Part shown: positions 24,851 through 33,160 of the stretch, piece after piece
How positions within the stretch are numbered: position 1 is the first letter of the stretch
Layout: every line of letters begins with the position of its first letter
NCBI GenBank assembly: GCA_018241125.1
Contig: JAFEEL010000035.1
Coordinates: 1 to 45,438 of the forward strand
DNA from: Pseudomonadota bacterium
Lineage (GTDB): Bacteria; Pseudomonadota; Gammaproteobacteria; Xanthomonadales; Xanthomonadaceae
Direction of reading: 5' to 3'
DNA: 45,438 nucleotides
Notes under the pieces: model-generated
Databases searched by the model: none
What the model saw: only the letters and a program-made list of their open reading frames with translations
Told to the model about the DNA's origin: nothing
Program-made: the position numbers and the translations under genes

Positions 24851-24904
24851 AGTCGGGGGTTGCAGGGATGACAGGCCGGCATCGGCAGTCGATGCCGCGG
24901 CGCT

Positions 24905-24939
24905 AGTTGCCTTGACAACTATTTTTCAAGCAGTAGAAT
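24905..24939 (+). promoter_or_regulatory. marR promoter with overlapping inverted repeats
   Basis: TTGACA (24912-24917) and TAGAAT (24934-24939) are spaced 16 bp, a good sigma-70 promoter. Two inverted repeats overlap the -35 region: AGTTG/CAACT (24905-24909 and 24916-24920) and CTTGA/TCAAG (24911-24915 and 24926-24930). These are likely operator sites for the MarR protein encoded next. Confidence 0.78.
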
Positions 24940-24947
24940 GCGCGGCC

Positions 24948-25385
24948 ATGAAACCTGCCGGGAAACACACTGCTGCCAACATCTGTCTGCTGGTACGCCA
25001 GGTGCGCGACGGGCTGGCGCGCTGGATCGAACAGGATCTGGCCGCCCACGGGCATCCGCTCAACCTCAGTCAGTTCCTCGTCCTGCGCAAGCTGGACCTG
25101 CTCGGGCCGATGTCGGCCATCGACCTGTCGCGCGCCATCGACCACAACCCGGGTGCGATGACCCGCCTGCTCGACCGACTGGAGGAGCAAGGCTACCTGC
25201 GGCGTGCGCCGGTGGCCGGCGACCGCCGCGCCCTGCGCATCGAGTTGACCTCAGCCGGCACCGCGTTGTCCGGGCAGTTGCGCGCCAGCGCCGAACGTGC
25301 CGCCGCGCATGCCCTGCGCAATTTGACCGCAGCCGAGCGCGAGCAGTTCGTCGGCTTGCTCGAACGCGTCCACGCCTCCTTGTGA
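24948..25385 (+). CDS. MarR-family transcriptional regulator of efflux operon
   Basis: This 145-aa MarR-type winged-helix protein has the DNA-binding region SAIDLSRAIDHNPGAMTRLLDRLEEQGYLRRAPVAGDRRALRIELT (residues about 60-103), including the DxR wing motif. Such regulators usually repress their own operon and release DNA when a drug binds. The ATG at 24948 lies nine bases after the -10 box, so the 5' leader must be very short or absent. The outer membrane factor gene follows after five bases, with emrA and emrB beyond, which defines its likely targets. Confidence 0.92.
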   Translation: MKPAGKHTAANICLLVRQVRDGLARWIEQDLAAHGHPLNLSQFLVLRKLDLLGPMSAIDLSRAIDHNPGAMTRLLDRLEEQGYLRRAPVAGDRRALRIELTSAGTALSGQLRASAERAAAHALRNLTAAEREQFVGLLERVHASL

Positions 25386-25390
25386 ATCCG

Positions 25391-26947
25391 ATGACCACTG
25401 CCATCAGTCAAACCTTGCCAAAGGGTGCGCGCAGCGGCCCGTCGCCTCTGCTGCGCCCGCTCGCCACCGCCGTGCTGGCCGTCGCGCTGGCCGGCTGCGT
25501 GAGCACGCGCGGCTTGCAGCCGCAGGCAACACTGGCTGCGCCCGAGCGCCTGCAAGTCAGCAACACGCTCGCCGGCGCGACCCTCACGCCCGCCGCGTGG
25601 CCGCAAACCGATTGGTGGAAGTCGCTGGGTGACGCGCAACTCGATGCCCTGGTGAGCCAAGCGCTCGCCGGCAACCCATCCATCGCCGCGGTGGATGCGC
25701 GCGTGCGCATGGCACAGGCGCAGGCAGGCGAACAAGATGCTGCGCGCAAGGCGAAAATCGGCGCGCAGGCGCAGTATTCGGGCTTGGCTATCCCCTCGAC
25801 GCTGGCGCCGCCACCGTTCGGCGGCCACTATCTGGCCGCCCACATCTGGACGCTCGGCGGCAGCTATTCGCCCGACCTGTGGGGCGGCCACCGCGCCACG
25901 TGGGAAGCGGCGGTCGATCAGGCGCACGCCGCGCAGATCGATGCGCAATCGGCGCGCCTGACGCTGGCCGCTGGCATCGTGCAGGTCTATGCCGAACTGG
26001 CGCACACGGCCGATCTGCAGGCGCTGACGAAACAAGAGGTCGAGCGGGCGGATGCCGTGCGCGCGCTCACCGGACAGCGGGTCAAGGCCGGCATCGACAA
26101 CGACTTCCAACTGCGTCAGGCCGATGCGGCGGTGGCGCTGGCGCAGCGCTCGATCGCAACGGTACGCGAGCAAGACGCGCAACTGCGCGCGCAACTGGCC
26201 GCCTTGCTCGGGCAGGGGCCGGATCGCGGACTGGCAATCGTTGCGCCCGCGTCGCTGCCAATCGCACCGCTGGGCGTTCCCGATGACCTGCCCAGCGGCT
26301 TGCTGGCGCGCCGCCCGGATATCGTGGCCGCGCGTTGGCGCGTCGAAGCCGCTGCACGTGGCATTGCGGCGATGAAGGCGCAGTTCTATCCCAACATCAA
26401 CCTCAGTGTTTCGGCGGGGTTGGCGTCGAACTCGCTGACGACGCTGTTCGAGGCGCCGGCGCGCTTTGCGCAACTCGGGCCGTCGCTGTCGCTGCCGATC
26501 TTCGACGGCGGCCGCCTGCGCTCTGGGCTGGCGCAGCGCGATGCCGCCTTCGATGCGGCGATAGCGCAGTACGACCAGACGCTGGTCGATGCCATGCACG
26601 AGGTCGCCGCGCAGGTGATCGCGGTACGCGGGATCGATGCGCAACTGGCTTCGCAGCAACAGGCGCGCGATGCCGCCCGGGCGGGCTACGAGCTGGCGAC
26701 GCAACGCTATCGCGGCGGTCTGGCCGGGCGTCTGGACGTGCTGGCGGTGCAGCAATCGCTGTTGCGTTCGGACGAACAAATCATCGACCTGCGCGCGCAG
26801 CGTTTCGCGGCGAGCGTGCAACTGGCGCAGGCGCTGGGCGGTGGTTTCCACGCCGACGGCGAACTGAGCCCGCCCACTGCCGCGCCCGACACGCAACTTG
26901 CCCGCAAGCCGTTCTTCGCACCCGCCGAACCCGCCCCCGCGCACTGA
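25391..26947 (+). CDS. Outer membrane efflux lipoprotein, NodT/OprM-like
   Basis: The 518-aa protein has a lipoprotein signal peptide with lipobox LAGC (Cys36). Two outer membrane efflux repeats typical of TolC-like channels follow (about residues 70-275 and 285-480). It would form the outer membrane duct for the EmrAB-type pump encoded downstream. The ATG at 25391 is five bases after marR; a GTG at 25382 overlapping the marR stop is an alternative. The C-terminus is Pro-rich. A heptamer array lies between it and emrA. Confidence 0.92.
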   Translation: MTTAISQTLPKGARSGPSPLLRPLATAVLAVALAGCVSTRGLQPQATLAAPERLQVSNTLAGATLTPAAWPQTDWWKSLGDAQLDALVSQALAGNPSIAAVDARVRMAQAQAGEQDAARKAKIGAQAQYSGLAIPSTLAPPPFGGHYLAAHIWTLGGSYSPDLWGGHRATWEAAVDQAHAAQIDAQSARLTLAAGIVQVYAELAHTADLQALTKQEVERADAVRALTGQRVKAGIDNDFQLRQADAAVALAQRSIATVREQDAQLRAQLAALLGQGPDRGLAIVAPASLPIAPLGVPDDLPSGLLARRPDIVAARWRVEAAARGIAAMKAQFYPNINLSVSAGLASNSLTTLFEAPARFAQLGPSLSLPIFDGGRLRSGLAQRDAAFDAAIAQYDQTLVDAMHEVAAQVIAVRGIDAQLASQQQARDAARAGYELATQRYRGGLAGRLDVLAVQQSLLRSDEQIIDLRAQRFAASVQLAQALGGGFHADGELSPPTAAPDTQLARKPFFAPAEPAPAH

Positions 26948-26997
26948 TCGCCCCGGCGCGCCCATCGCTTGCGCTGCCCACGTTCGCTTACTGCTCA

Positions 26998-27175
26998 CCG
27001 CTCCCAGCTCTCCGCTCACGGCTCACCGCTCCCAGCTCACCGCTCCCTGCTCACCGCTCCCTGCTCACCGCTCCCTGCTCACCGCTCCCTGCTCACCGCT
27101 CCCTGCTCACCGCTCCCTGCTCCCTGCTCACGGCTCCCCGCTCACGGCTCCCCGCTCACCGCTCACCGCTCCCCG
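26998..27175. repeat. Heptamer array of alternating units, about 25 copies
   Basis: The plus strand alternates CTCACCG and CTCCCTG, with variants CTCACGG, CTCCCAG and CTCCCCG. On the minus strand the units read GGGAGCG and GTGAGCA, so this array belongs to the same GGNAGCN-like family as the others. It occupies most of the 269-bp gap between the outer membrane factor gene and emrA, inside the operon. The operon mRNA is again C-rich and G-poor here, as in the PTS operon. Confidence 0.95.
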
Positions 27176-27216
27176 CTTTCTGTCCTCTGTCCTCCGTCTT
27201 CTGTCCTCTGACTGCC

Positions 27217-28440
27217 ATGTCCGACCCCAATCCTGCTCCCGCCGCGCCCGCACCCAAACCCCGCCGCCGCAGCGCCGCGCTGCGCTGGCTGATGATCGCG
27301 CTGATCCTGGTGGCCGTCGGCTGGAGCCTGTGGTATTTCCTGATCGGACGCTGGCACGAATACACCGATGACGCCTACGTCGGCGGCAATGTGGTGCAGG
27401 TCACGCCCTTGGTGCCGGGCACGGTGACGCGCATCGGCGCCGACGATGGCAACCTCGTACGCGCCGGGCAGGTGCTGGTGCAGATGGATTCCAACGACGC
27501 GCAGGCGGCGCTGGCACAGTCCGAAGCGGCGCTGGCGCGCACCGTACGGCAGGTGCGCGGGGTGTACAACGGCATCGACAGCGCACAGGCGATCCTGGCC
27601 ACGCGCAAGGCCGATCTGGAGCGCGCGAAGGCCGACTTCGCACGGCGGCAGAACCTTGCCGGCAGCGGTGCGGTCTCGGTGGAGGAGCTGGCGCACGCGC
27701 GCGCCGCGCTGGATGCCGCGCAAGCCGCCGTCGATGCCGCCGGCCAGCAATACGCCGGCAACCGCGTGCTGGTGACCGATGCCGGCGTGGCCGCCCAGCC
27801 CGATGTGCAGGCCGCCGCCGCCGCGGTGCGTCAGGCGTACATCAACAACGCGCGCACCACCATCGTCGCGCCAGTCGGCGGCTACGTGGCACGTCGTGCG
27901 GTGCAACTGGGACAACGCGTGCAGCCCGGGACCCCGCTGCTGGCAGTGGTGCCGCTGGAGCAAGTGTGGGTGGACGCCAACTTCAAGGAAACCCAGTTGC
28001 GCGACATGCGTCTGGGCCAACCGGTAGCGCTGGAGTCGGACCTGTACGGTGACGACGTGCGCTACAGCGGTCGCGTGGTCAGCCTCGGCATCGGCACCGG
28101 CAGCGCGTTCTCGCTGCTGCCGGCGCAGAACGCCAGCGGCAACTGGATAAAAATCGTGCAGCGCCTGCCGGTGCGCATCGCTCTGGATCCCGAGCAGGTG
28201 CGCAAGCATCCGCTGCGTATCGGCCTGTCGATGGCAGTGGACGTGGACTTGCACCACGGCGGCGCGACCCTGCCCGACAAGCCCGTGGGCGCGCCGATCC
28301 TGAGTACCGACGTGTACGAGAAGCAACTTGGCGAGGCCAATGCGCTGGTGGCCGGGATCATCGCCGAGAACCTGCACGGAGCGACGCCCGCGCAAGCGGC
28401 GAGCAAAGCGCCGACGGCGCCCGCGCTGGCCACGCGCTGA
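27217..28440 (+). CDS. emrA: EmrA-like membrane fusion protein
   Basis: This 407-aa periplasmic adaptor has a cytoplasmic Pro/Arg-rich start, one membrane helix (about residues 23-43), the EYTDDAYVGGNVVQVTPLVPGTV strand region, a lipoyl/biotinyl-like half, an alpha-helical hairpin (about 100-200), and a C-terminal beta domain with VWVDANFKETQL. This is the EmrA/HlyD layout. It links the EmrB exporter to the outer membrane lipoprotein. The ATG at 27217 follows the repeat array directly, with no evident strong Shine-Dalgarno. Confidence 0.92.
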   Translation: MSDPNPAPAAPAPKPRRRSAALRWLMIALILVAVGWSLWYFLIGRWHEYTDDAYVGGNVVQVTPLVPGTVTRIGADDGNLVRAGQVLVQMDSNDAQAALAQSEAALARTVRQVRGVYNGIDSAQAILATRKADLERAKADFARRQNLAGSGAVSVEELAHARAALDAAQAAVDAAGQQYAGNRVLVTDAGVAAQPDVQAAAAAVRQAYINNARTTIVAPVGGYVARRAVQLGQRVQPGTPLLAVVPLEQVWVDANFKETQLRDMRLGQPVALESDLYGDDVRYSGRVVSLGIGTGSAFSLLPAQNASGNWIKIVQRLPVRIALDPEQVRKHPLRIGLSMAVDVDLHHGGATLPDKPVGAPILSTDVYEKQLGEANALVAGIIAENLHGATPAQAASKAPTAPALATR

Positions 28441-28466
28441 TCGACGACGCTCCGAAACCGCCCCCC

Positions 28467-30020
28467 ATGTCTGCCGTCGCCGCCGCCCCCGCGGAGAACT
28501 TTCGTCCGCCCAGCCTCGCCCTGTCCACGCTGGGGCTGTCGCTGGCGACGTTCATGCAGGTGCTCGACACCACCATTGCCAACGTCTCGCTGCCCACCAT
28601 CGCCGGAAATCTCGGTGCAAGTGCTTCGCAAGCAACGTGGGTCATCACCTCGTTCGCGGTCAGCAACGCCATCGCGCTGCCGTTGACCGGCTGGCTGAGC
28701 AAGCGCTTCGGCGAAGTGCGGATTTTCGTCACCGCGACGTTGATGTTCTCGTTGGCGTCCTTGCTCTGCGGGCTGGCCGCGAGCATGGGCCTGCTGGTGG
28801 TGGCGCGCGCCTTGCAGGGTTTCGTCGCCGGCCCGATGTACCCGCTCACGCAAAGCCTGCTGGTGTCGATCTACCCGCGTGAAAAACGCGGCATGGCATT
28901 GGCCCTGTTGGCGATGGTGACGGTGGTGGCGCCCATCGCCGGCCCGATCCTTGGCGGCTGGATCACCGACAACTACAGCTGGCCGTGGATCTTCTTCATC
29001 AACATACCGATCGGCATCTTTGCCAGCACGGTGGTACGCACGCAGTTGGCCGAACGACCCGACCCGACCGAGCACGCACCCATCGACTACGTCGGTCTGG
29101 TGACCCTGGTGATCGGCGTGGGCTGCCTGCAAGTGCTGCTGGATCTGGGCAACGACGACGACTGGTTCCATTCCACCCGCATCGTGGTGTTGGCGATCGT
29201 CTCGGCCATCGCGCTGATCGTTTTCCTGATCTGGGAGCTGACCGACGAGCACCCGTTGGTGGACTTGAGCCTGTTTCGACACCGTAATTTCCGGGTCGGC
29301 ACGATCGCCCTGATCGTGGCCTATGCAGCGTTTTTCTCGGTCGGCCTGTTGATGCCGCTGTGGTTGCAGCGCGATCTGGGCTATACCTCGATCTGGGCCG
29401 GCTTGGCGACCGCGCCGATCGGCATCCTGCCGGTGTTCCTGGCGCCGTTGGTGGGCAAGTACGCCGGCCGCTTCGACCTGCGTCTGGTCGCCAGCATCGC
29501 CTTCATCGCCATGGCGATTACCAGCTTCGTGCGCGCCGATTTCAACCTCGAAGTGCCCTTCAGCGAGGTCGCCGGCATCCAGCTGTTCATGGGCATCGGG
29601 GTGGCGCTGTTCTTCATGCCGGTGCTGACCATCCTGCTGTCGGATCTGGATGGCCGCGAGATTGCTTCGGGCTCGGGTCTTGCCACCTTCCTGCGCACGC
29701 TCGGCGGCAGCTTCGCGGCCTCCATCACCACCTTCCTCTGGTACAACCGCACGGAAGTGCACCACGCGCAGTTGACCGAGCACATCAGCGCTTACAATCC
29801 CGATACCTACAATGCGGTGTTGTCGTACGGACAAGGCGACGTGCAGCGCGGTGCGGCGATGATGGATTACATGATCACCCATCAGGCCTCGCAGATCGGC
29901 TTCAACGAGATTTTCTGGGGCCTGGGATGGGCGTTTTTGCTCATCATCGGCCTGCTGTGGTTCGCCAAGCCACCATTCGGTGCCGGCCCGGGTGCGGCAG
30001 CCGGTGGCGGCGGGCACTGA
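28467..30020 (+). CDS. emrB: EmrB-like MFS drug exporter (DHA2, 14 TMS)
   Basis: This 517-aa inner membrane protein of the DHA2 family has QVLDTTIANVSLPTIAGNLG in the first helix (motif D1) and GWLSKRFGEVRIF (motif A). Motif C-like VAPIAGPILGGWITDNYSWPWIFFINIPIG lies near residues 155-185. About 14 hydrophobic segments are seen. It uses the proton gradient to expel hydrophobic drugs. It lies 26 bp after emrA and ends the marR-emr operon. Confidence 0.93.
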   Translation: MSAVAAAPAENFRPPSLALSTLGLSLATFMQVLDTTIANVSLPTIAGNLGASASQATWVITSFAVSNAIALPLTGWLSKRFGEVRIFVTATLMFSLASLLCGLAASMGLLVVARALQGFVAGPMYPLTQSLLVSIYPREKRGMALALLAMVTVVAPIAGPILGGWITDNYSWPWIFFINIPIGIFASTVVRTQLAERPDPTEHAPIDYVGLVTLVIGVGCLQVLLDLGNDDDWFHSTRIVVLAIVSAIALIVFLIWELTDEHPLVDLSLFRHRNFRVGTIALIVAYAAFFSVGLLMPLWLQRDLGYTSIWAGLATAPIGILPVFLAPLVGKYAGRFDLRLVASIAFIAMAITSFVRADFNLEVPFSEVAGIQLFMGIGVALFFMPVLTILLSDLDGREIASGSGLATFLRTLGGSFAASITTFLWYNRTEVHHAQLTEHISAYNPDTYNAVLSYGQGDVQRGAAMMDYMITHQASQIGFNEIFWGLGWAFLLIIGLLWFAKPPFGAGPGAAAGGGGH

Positions 30021-30081
30021 GCGGCTGCAACATGCGGACGCGGCGCACGGCGCCATGCTTGTCCACTTCCGGAGCGGAGCT

Positions 30082-31962
30082 ATGATGCACAAGATCGTGT
30101 TGTTTCCCTTGCTCGCCGCTTTCGCCATGGCCACCGCGCACGCCCAAGTCCCACCGCCGCAGGATGTGCCGTATCCGGGCGCCATCGCGATCCACGTGGA
30201 TGCCACCGACCTCGGGCAGCGTGTCTTCAAGGTCGATGAAACCGTGCCGGTGCAGACCGGGCCGCTGACCTTGCTGTTTCCGCGCTGGCTGCCGGGCAAC
30301 CACGCGCCCAGCGGGCCGATCGACAAGATCGCCGGCATCGTCGTCACCGGCAACGGCCAGCGGCTTGCATGGAAACGCGATCCGCTGGACGTGTACGCCT
30401 TCCACATCGACATCCCGTCGGGCGTTTCCAGTATCCAGGTGCAGTACCAATACCTCACGCCGACCGACGGGTCGCAAGGGCGGGTGGTGATGACGCCCAA
30501 CATGCTCAACCTGCAATGGAATGCAGTGGTGCTGTATCCGGCCGGACACTACGCCAGCCGCGTCGACTACGACGCCAGCGTGACTTATCCGAGCGGATGG
30601 ACGGCGTTCTCCGCGCTGGATGTCGATCGCCACGACGGCGACACCACGCATTATCGACGCGTACCGCTGGACATCCTCGTCGATTCACCCGTGTACGCCG
30701 GGCGCTACGCCAAGGTCTACGACCTGGCGCCGGGAGCGAAGGTGCCGGTGCGACTGGACGTGATCGCCGATGCGGCCAAGTATCTCGACGCCAAGCCCGA
30801 GCATCTGGCCCAGCACCGCGCACTGGTCAAGCAGGCGCTGGCATTGTTCGGCGCGCAGCACTACGACCACTACGACTTCCTGTTCTCGCTGTCCGAGCAG
30901 ATGGGCGGCAACGGATTGGAGCACCAGCGCTCCAGCGAAGACGGCGAGGGCGTGGACTACTTCAGCGACTGGGATCCGAAAGTCGGCAGCTCCGACCTGC
31001 TCGGTCACGAGTACACGCACTCGTGGAACGGCAAGTACCGCCGTCCCGCCGACCTGTGGACGCCCAACTACAACGTACCCATGCAGGACAGCCTGCTGTG
31101 GGTGTACGAAGGCCAGACGCAGTACTGGGGCAATGTGCTGACCGCGCGCTCTGGTCTGCGCCCGCCGGAAGCCTCGCGCGATGCGCTGGCGGCGGTGGTG
31201 GCCACCTACACCGATGGTCGCCCGGGTTTGTCGTGGCGGGACATCCAGGACACCACCAACGACCCGATCATCGCCCAGCGCCGGCCCAAGCCCTACACCA
31301 GCTGGCAGTTGCGCGAGGACTACTACAGCGGCGGGCAGTTGATCTGGCTGGCGGTGGATGCACACATCCGCACGCTCAGCGGCGGTCGCAAGTCGCTGGA
31401 CGATTTCGCGCACGGCTTCTTCGGCGTCGACGACGGCGTGTGGAAATCGCAGAACACCTACGCCTTCGCCGATGTCGTGGCCGCGCTGGACAAGGTGCAG
31501 CACGCCGACTGGAGCACGTTCCTGCGCGAGCGGCTGGATGGCAAGACGCCGATCACCGGCGGCATCGAGGCCGCCGGCTGGAAGCTGGTCTATACCGACG
31601 AGCGCTCGGCGCTGGCGCGCAAGGACAAGTCCGGCACGCAGGATTTCTTCTATTCGCTGGGCTTCTACGCCGACAAGAACGGCAAGCTCACTGAAGTGCG
31701 CTGGGACAGTCCGGCGTTCAATGCCGGTCTGGGCACCGGCATGACCATCATGGCCGTCAACGACATCGCGCTGGGCAAGGACACGCTGGCCGACGCGGTC
31801 AAGGAAGCCAAAACCGACAAGGCGCCGATCCGCCTGCTCGTCAAGGATTTCGACCGCTTCCGCACGCTGAGCATCGACTACCACGACGGCCTGCGCTACC
31901 CGCACCTGCAACGCATCGAGGGCAAGCCCGACCTGCTGTCGAAGATCTTCGCGGCCCGCTAG
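30082..31962 (+). CDS. M61-family metallopeptidase with PDZ domain
   Basis: The 626-aa exported peptidase has a signal peptide ending near ATAHA. The zinc motif HEYTH lies at residues 309-313, and the downstream glutamate is in LLWVYEGQTQYW (about residue 343). This fits M61 (glycyl aminopeptidase-like) enzymes, which release N-terminal Gly or Ala in the periplasm. A PDZ-like domain covers about residues 500-600. GGAGCGGAGC precedes two successive ATG codons (30082 and 30085). The gene follows emrB by 61 bp and may be separately transcribed. Confidence 0.92.
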   Translation: MMHKIVLFPLLAAFAMATAHAQVPPPQDVPYPGAIAIHVDATDLGQRVFKVDETVPVQTGPLTLLFPRWLPGNHAPSGPIDKIAGIVVTGNGQRLAWKRDPLDVYAFHIDIPSGVSSIQVQYQYLTPTDGSQGRVVMTPNMLNLQWNAVVLYPAGHYASRVDYDASVTYPSGWTAFSALDVDRHDGDTTHYRRVPLDILVDSPVYAGRYAKVYDLAPGAKVPVRLDVIADAAKYLDAKPEHLAQHRALVKQALALFGAQHYDHYDFLFSLSEQMGGNGLEHQRSSEDGEGVDYFSDWDPKVGSSDLLGHEYTHSWNGKYRRPADLWTPNYNVPMQDSLLWVYEGQTQYWGNVLTARSGLRPPEASRDALAAVVATYTDGRPGLSWRDIQDTTNDPIIAQRRPKPYTSWQLREDYYSGGQLIWLAVDAHIRTLSGGRKSLDDFAHGFFGVDDGVWKSQNTYAFADVVAALDKVQHADWSTFLRERLDGKTPITGGIEAAGWKLVYTDERSALARKDKSGTQDFFYSLGFYADKNGKLTEVRWDSPAFNAGLGTGMTIMAVNDIALGKDTLADAVKEAKTDKAPIRLLVKDFDRFRTLSIDYHDGLRYPHLQRIEGKPDLLSKIFAAR

Positions 31963-32130
31963 CATTCGCCGCGTCTGCGGGCCTGATCCGACCGCCTTCG
32001 TGGGCGCAGGTCAAGACCGCGACGCATGGCGACATCGCCGGATCGGTGCATGTCTGGACCGGGTGCTTTGCAGCGCGCCATCGTGCTGCCAGACTGCACG
32101 ACGATTCTCGCCAAACGGAGCGCCGCGACG

Positions 32131-33135
32131 ATGGATTCATCGCGCAAGATCGCCATCGCCACCTATCTGATCACCGGATTTGCCCTGCTGGCGGCAGTGC
32201 CGCTGCACCTGCTACCGGCGCTGATCGCCGGCTTGCTGGTTTATACGGTGGTCGCCAACATCGCCCCGCGGCTCGAACGCAAACTGCCGGGCATGGCGTG
32301 GCGGCAACTCGTGGTCGCCGGGTTGGGTGCGCTGGTGGTGGCCGTATTGGCCGCAGCGATCGTCGGCGCGGTCGCCCTTGCGCGCGCGGAGTTGTCCGGG
32401 CCGGACGCCTTGCCGGATCGGCTCATGCCGATCATCGACCGTGCCCGCGAACAGCTGCCGCCGTCGGTCGTGCAGCGCCTGCCGGTGAGCAGTGACGACC
32501 TGCGCGCCAGTATCGGCGCGCTCGCCCGCCAGCACTCCGAGCAGTTGCAAACGGCCGGCAAGAACACCTTGCTGGTGTTCGGGCGCATCCTGATCGGCCT
32601 GATCATCGGCGCGCTGGTGGCGCTGGCGCACGAGCGGGGCGCAGCGCCGGGCGGCCCGCTGCAGCACGAGTTGACGCGGCGCTGCCGACGCTTGGGGCGA
32701 TCATTCCGCGACATCGTGTTCGCGCAGGGCAAGATCGCCGCGATCAACACCGTATTCACGATGCTGTTCCTGCTGGTCGCCATGCCCATCGCCGGCCTGC
32801 ACCTGCCACTGGCCAAAACGCTGGTGATCGTCACCTTCTTCGTCGGACTGCTGCCGGTGGTCGGCAACCTGATTTCCAATACCCTGATCGTGATCTCGGC
32901 GTTGTCGGTGTCGCTGGGTGCAGCAATCGCGGCACTGGTGTTTCTGGTGCTGCTGCACAAGCTGGAATACTTCCTCAACGCGCGCATCGTCGGCGACCAG
33001 ATCCGTGCCCGTGCGTGGGAAATCCTGCTGGCGATGCTGGTGCTCGAAGCGGCCTTCGGCATGGCCGGTGTGGTGGCGGCGCCGATCTACTACGCTTACC
33101 TGAAGTCCGAGTTGAAGGCGGAAGGATTGATTTGA
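32131..33135 (+). CDS. AI-2E family permease
   Basis: This 334-aa membrane protein has about seven hydrophobic segments and the family pattern: two N-terminal helices, a soluble periplasmic-like stretch (about residues 85-150), then QGKIAAINTVFTMLFLLVAMPIAG and the C-terminal LVLLHKLEYFLNARIVGDQI. The family includes TqsA/YdiK and Na+/H+ antiporter-like members, so the substrate is unclear. GGAG lies ten bases before the ATG at 32131. It converges on the ABC exporter gene with a 25-bp gap. Confidence 0.85.
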   Translation: MDSSRKIAIATYLITGFALLAAVPLHLLPALIAGLLVYTVVANIAPRLERKLPGMAWRQLVVAGLGALVVAVLAAAIVGAVALARAELSGPDALPDRLMPIIDRAREQLPPSVVQRLPVSSDDLRASIGALARQHSEQLQTAGKNTLLVFGRILIGLIIGALVALAHERGAAPGGPLQHELTRRCRRLGRSFRDIVFAQGKIAAINTVFTMLFLLVAMPIAGLHLPLAKTLVIVTFFVGLLPVVGNLISNTLIVISALSVSLGAAIAALVFLVLLHKLEYFLNARIVGDQIRARAWEILLAMLVLEAAFGMAGVVAAPIYYAYLKSELKAEGLI

Positions 33136-33160
33136 AGCGCCGATCCTGGATGACTTGCGT

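Noticed and set aside
28062-30509. 815-aa open frame on the minus strand
   Set aside because: It mirrors emrA, emrB and the peptidase start; its composition is that of a high-GC shadow.
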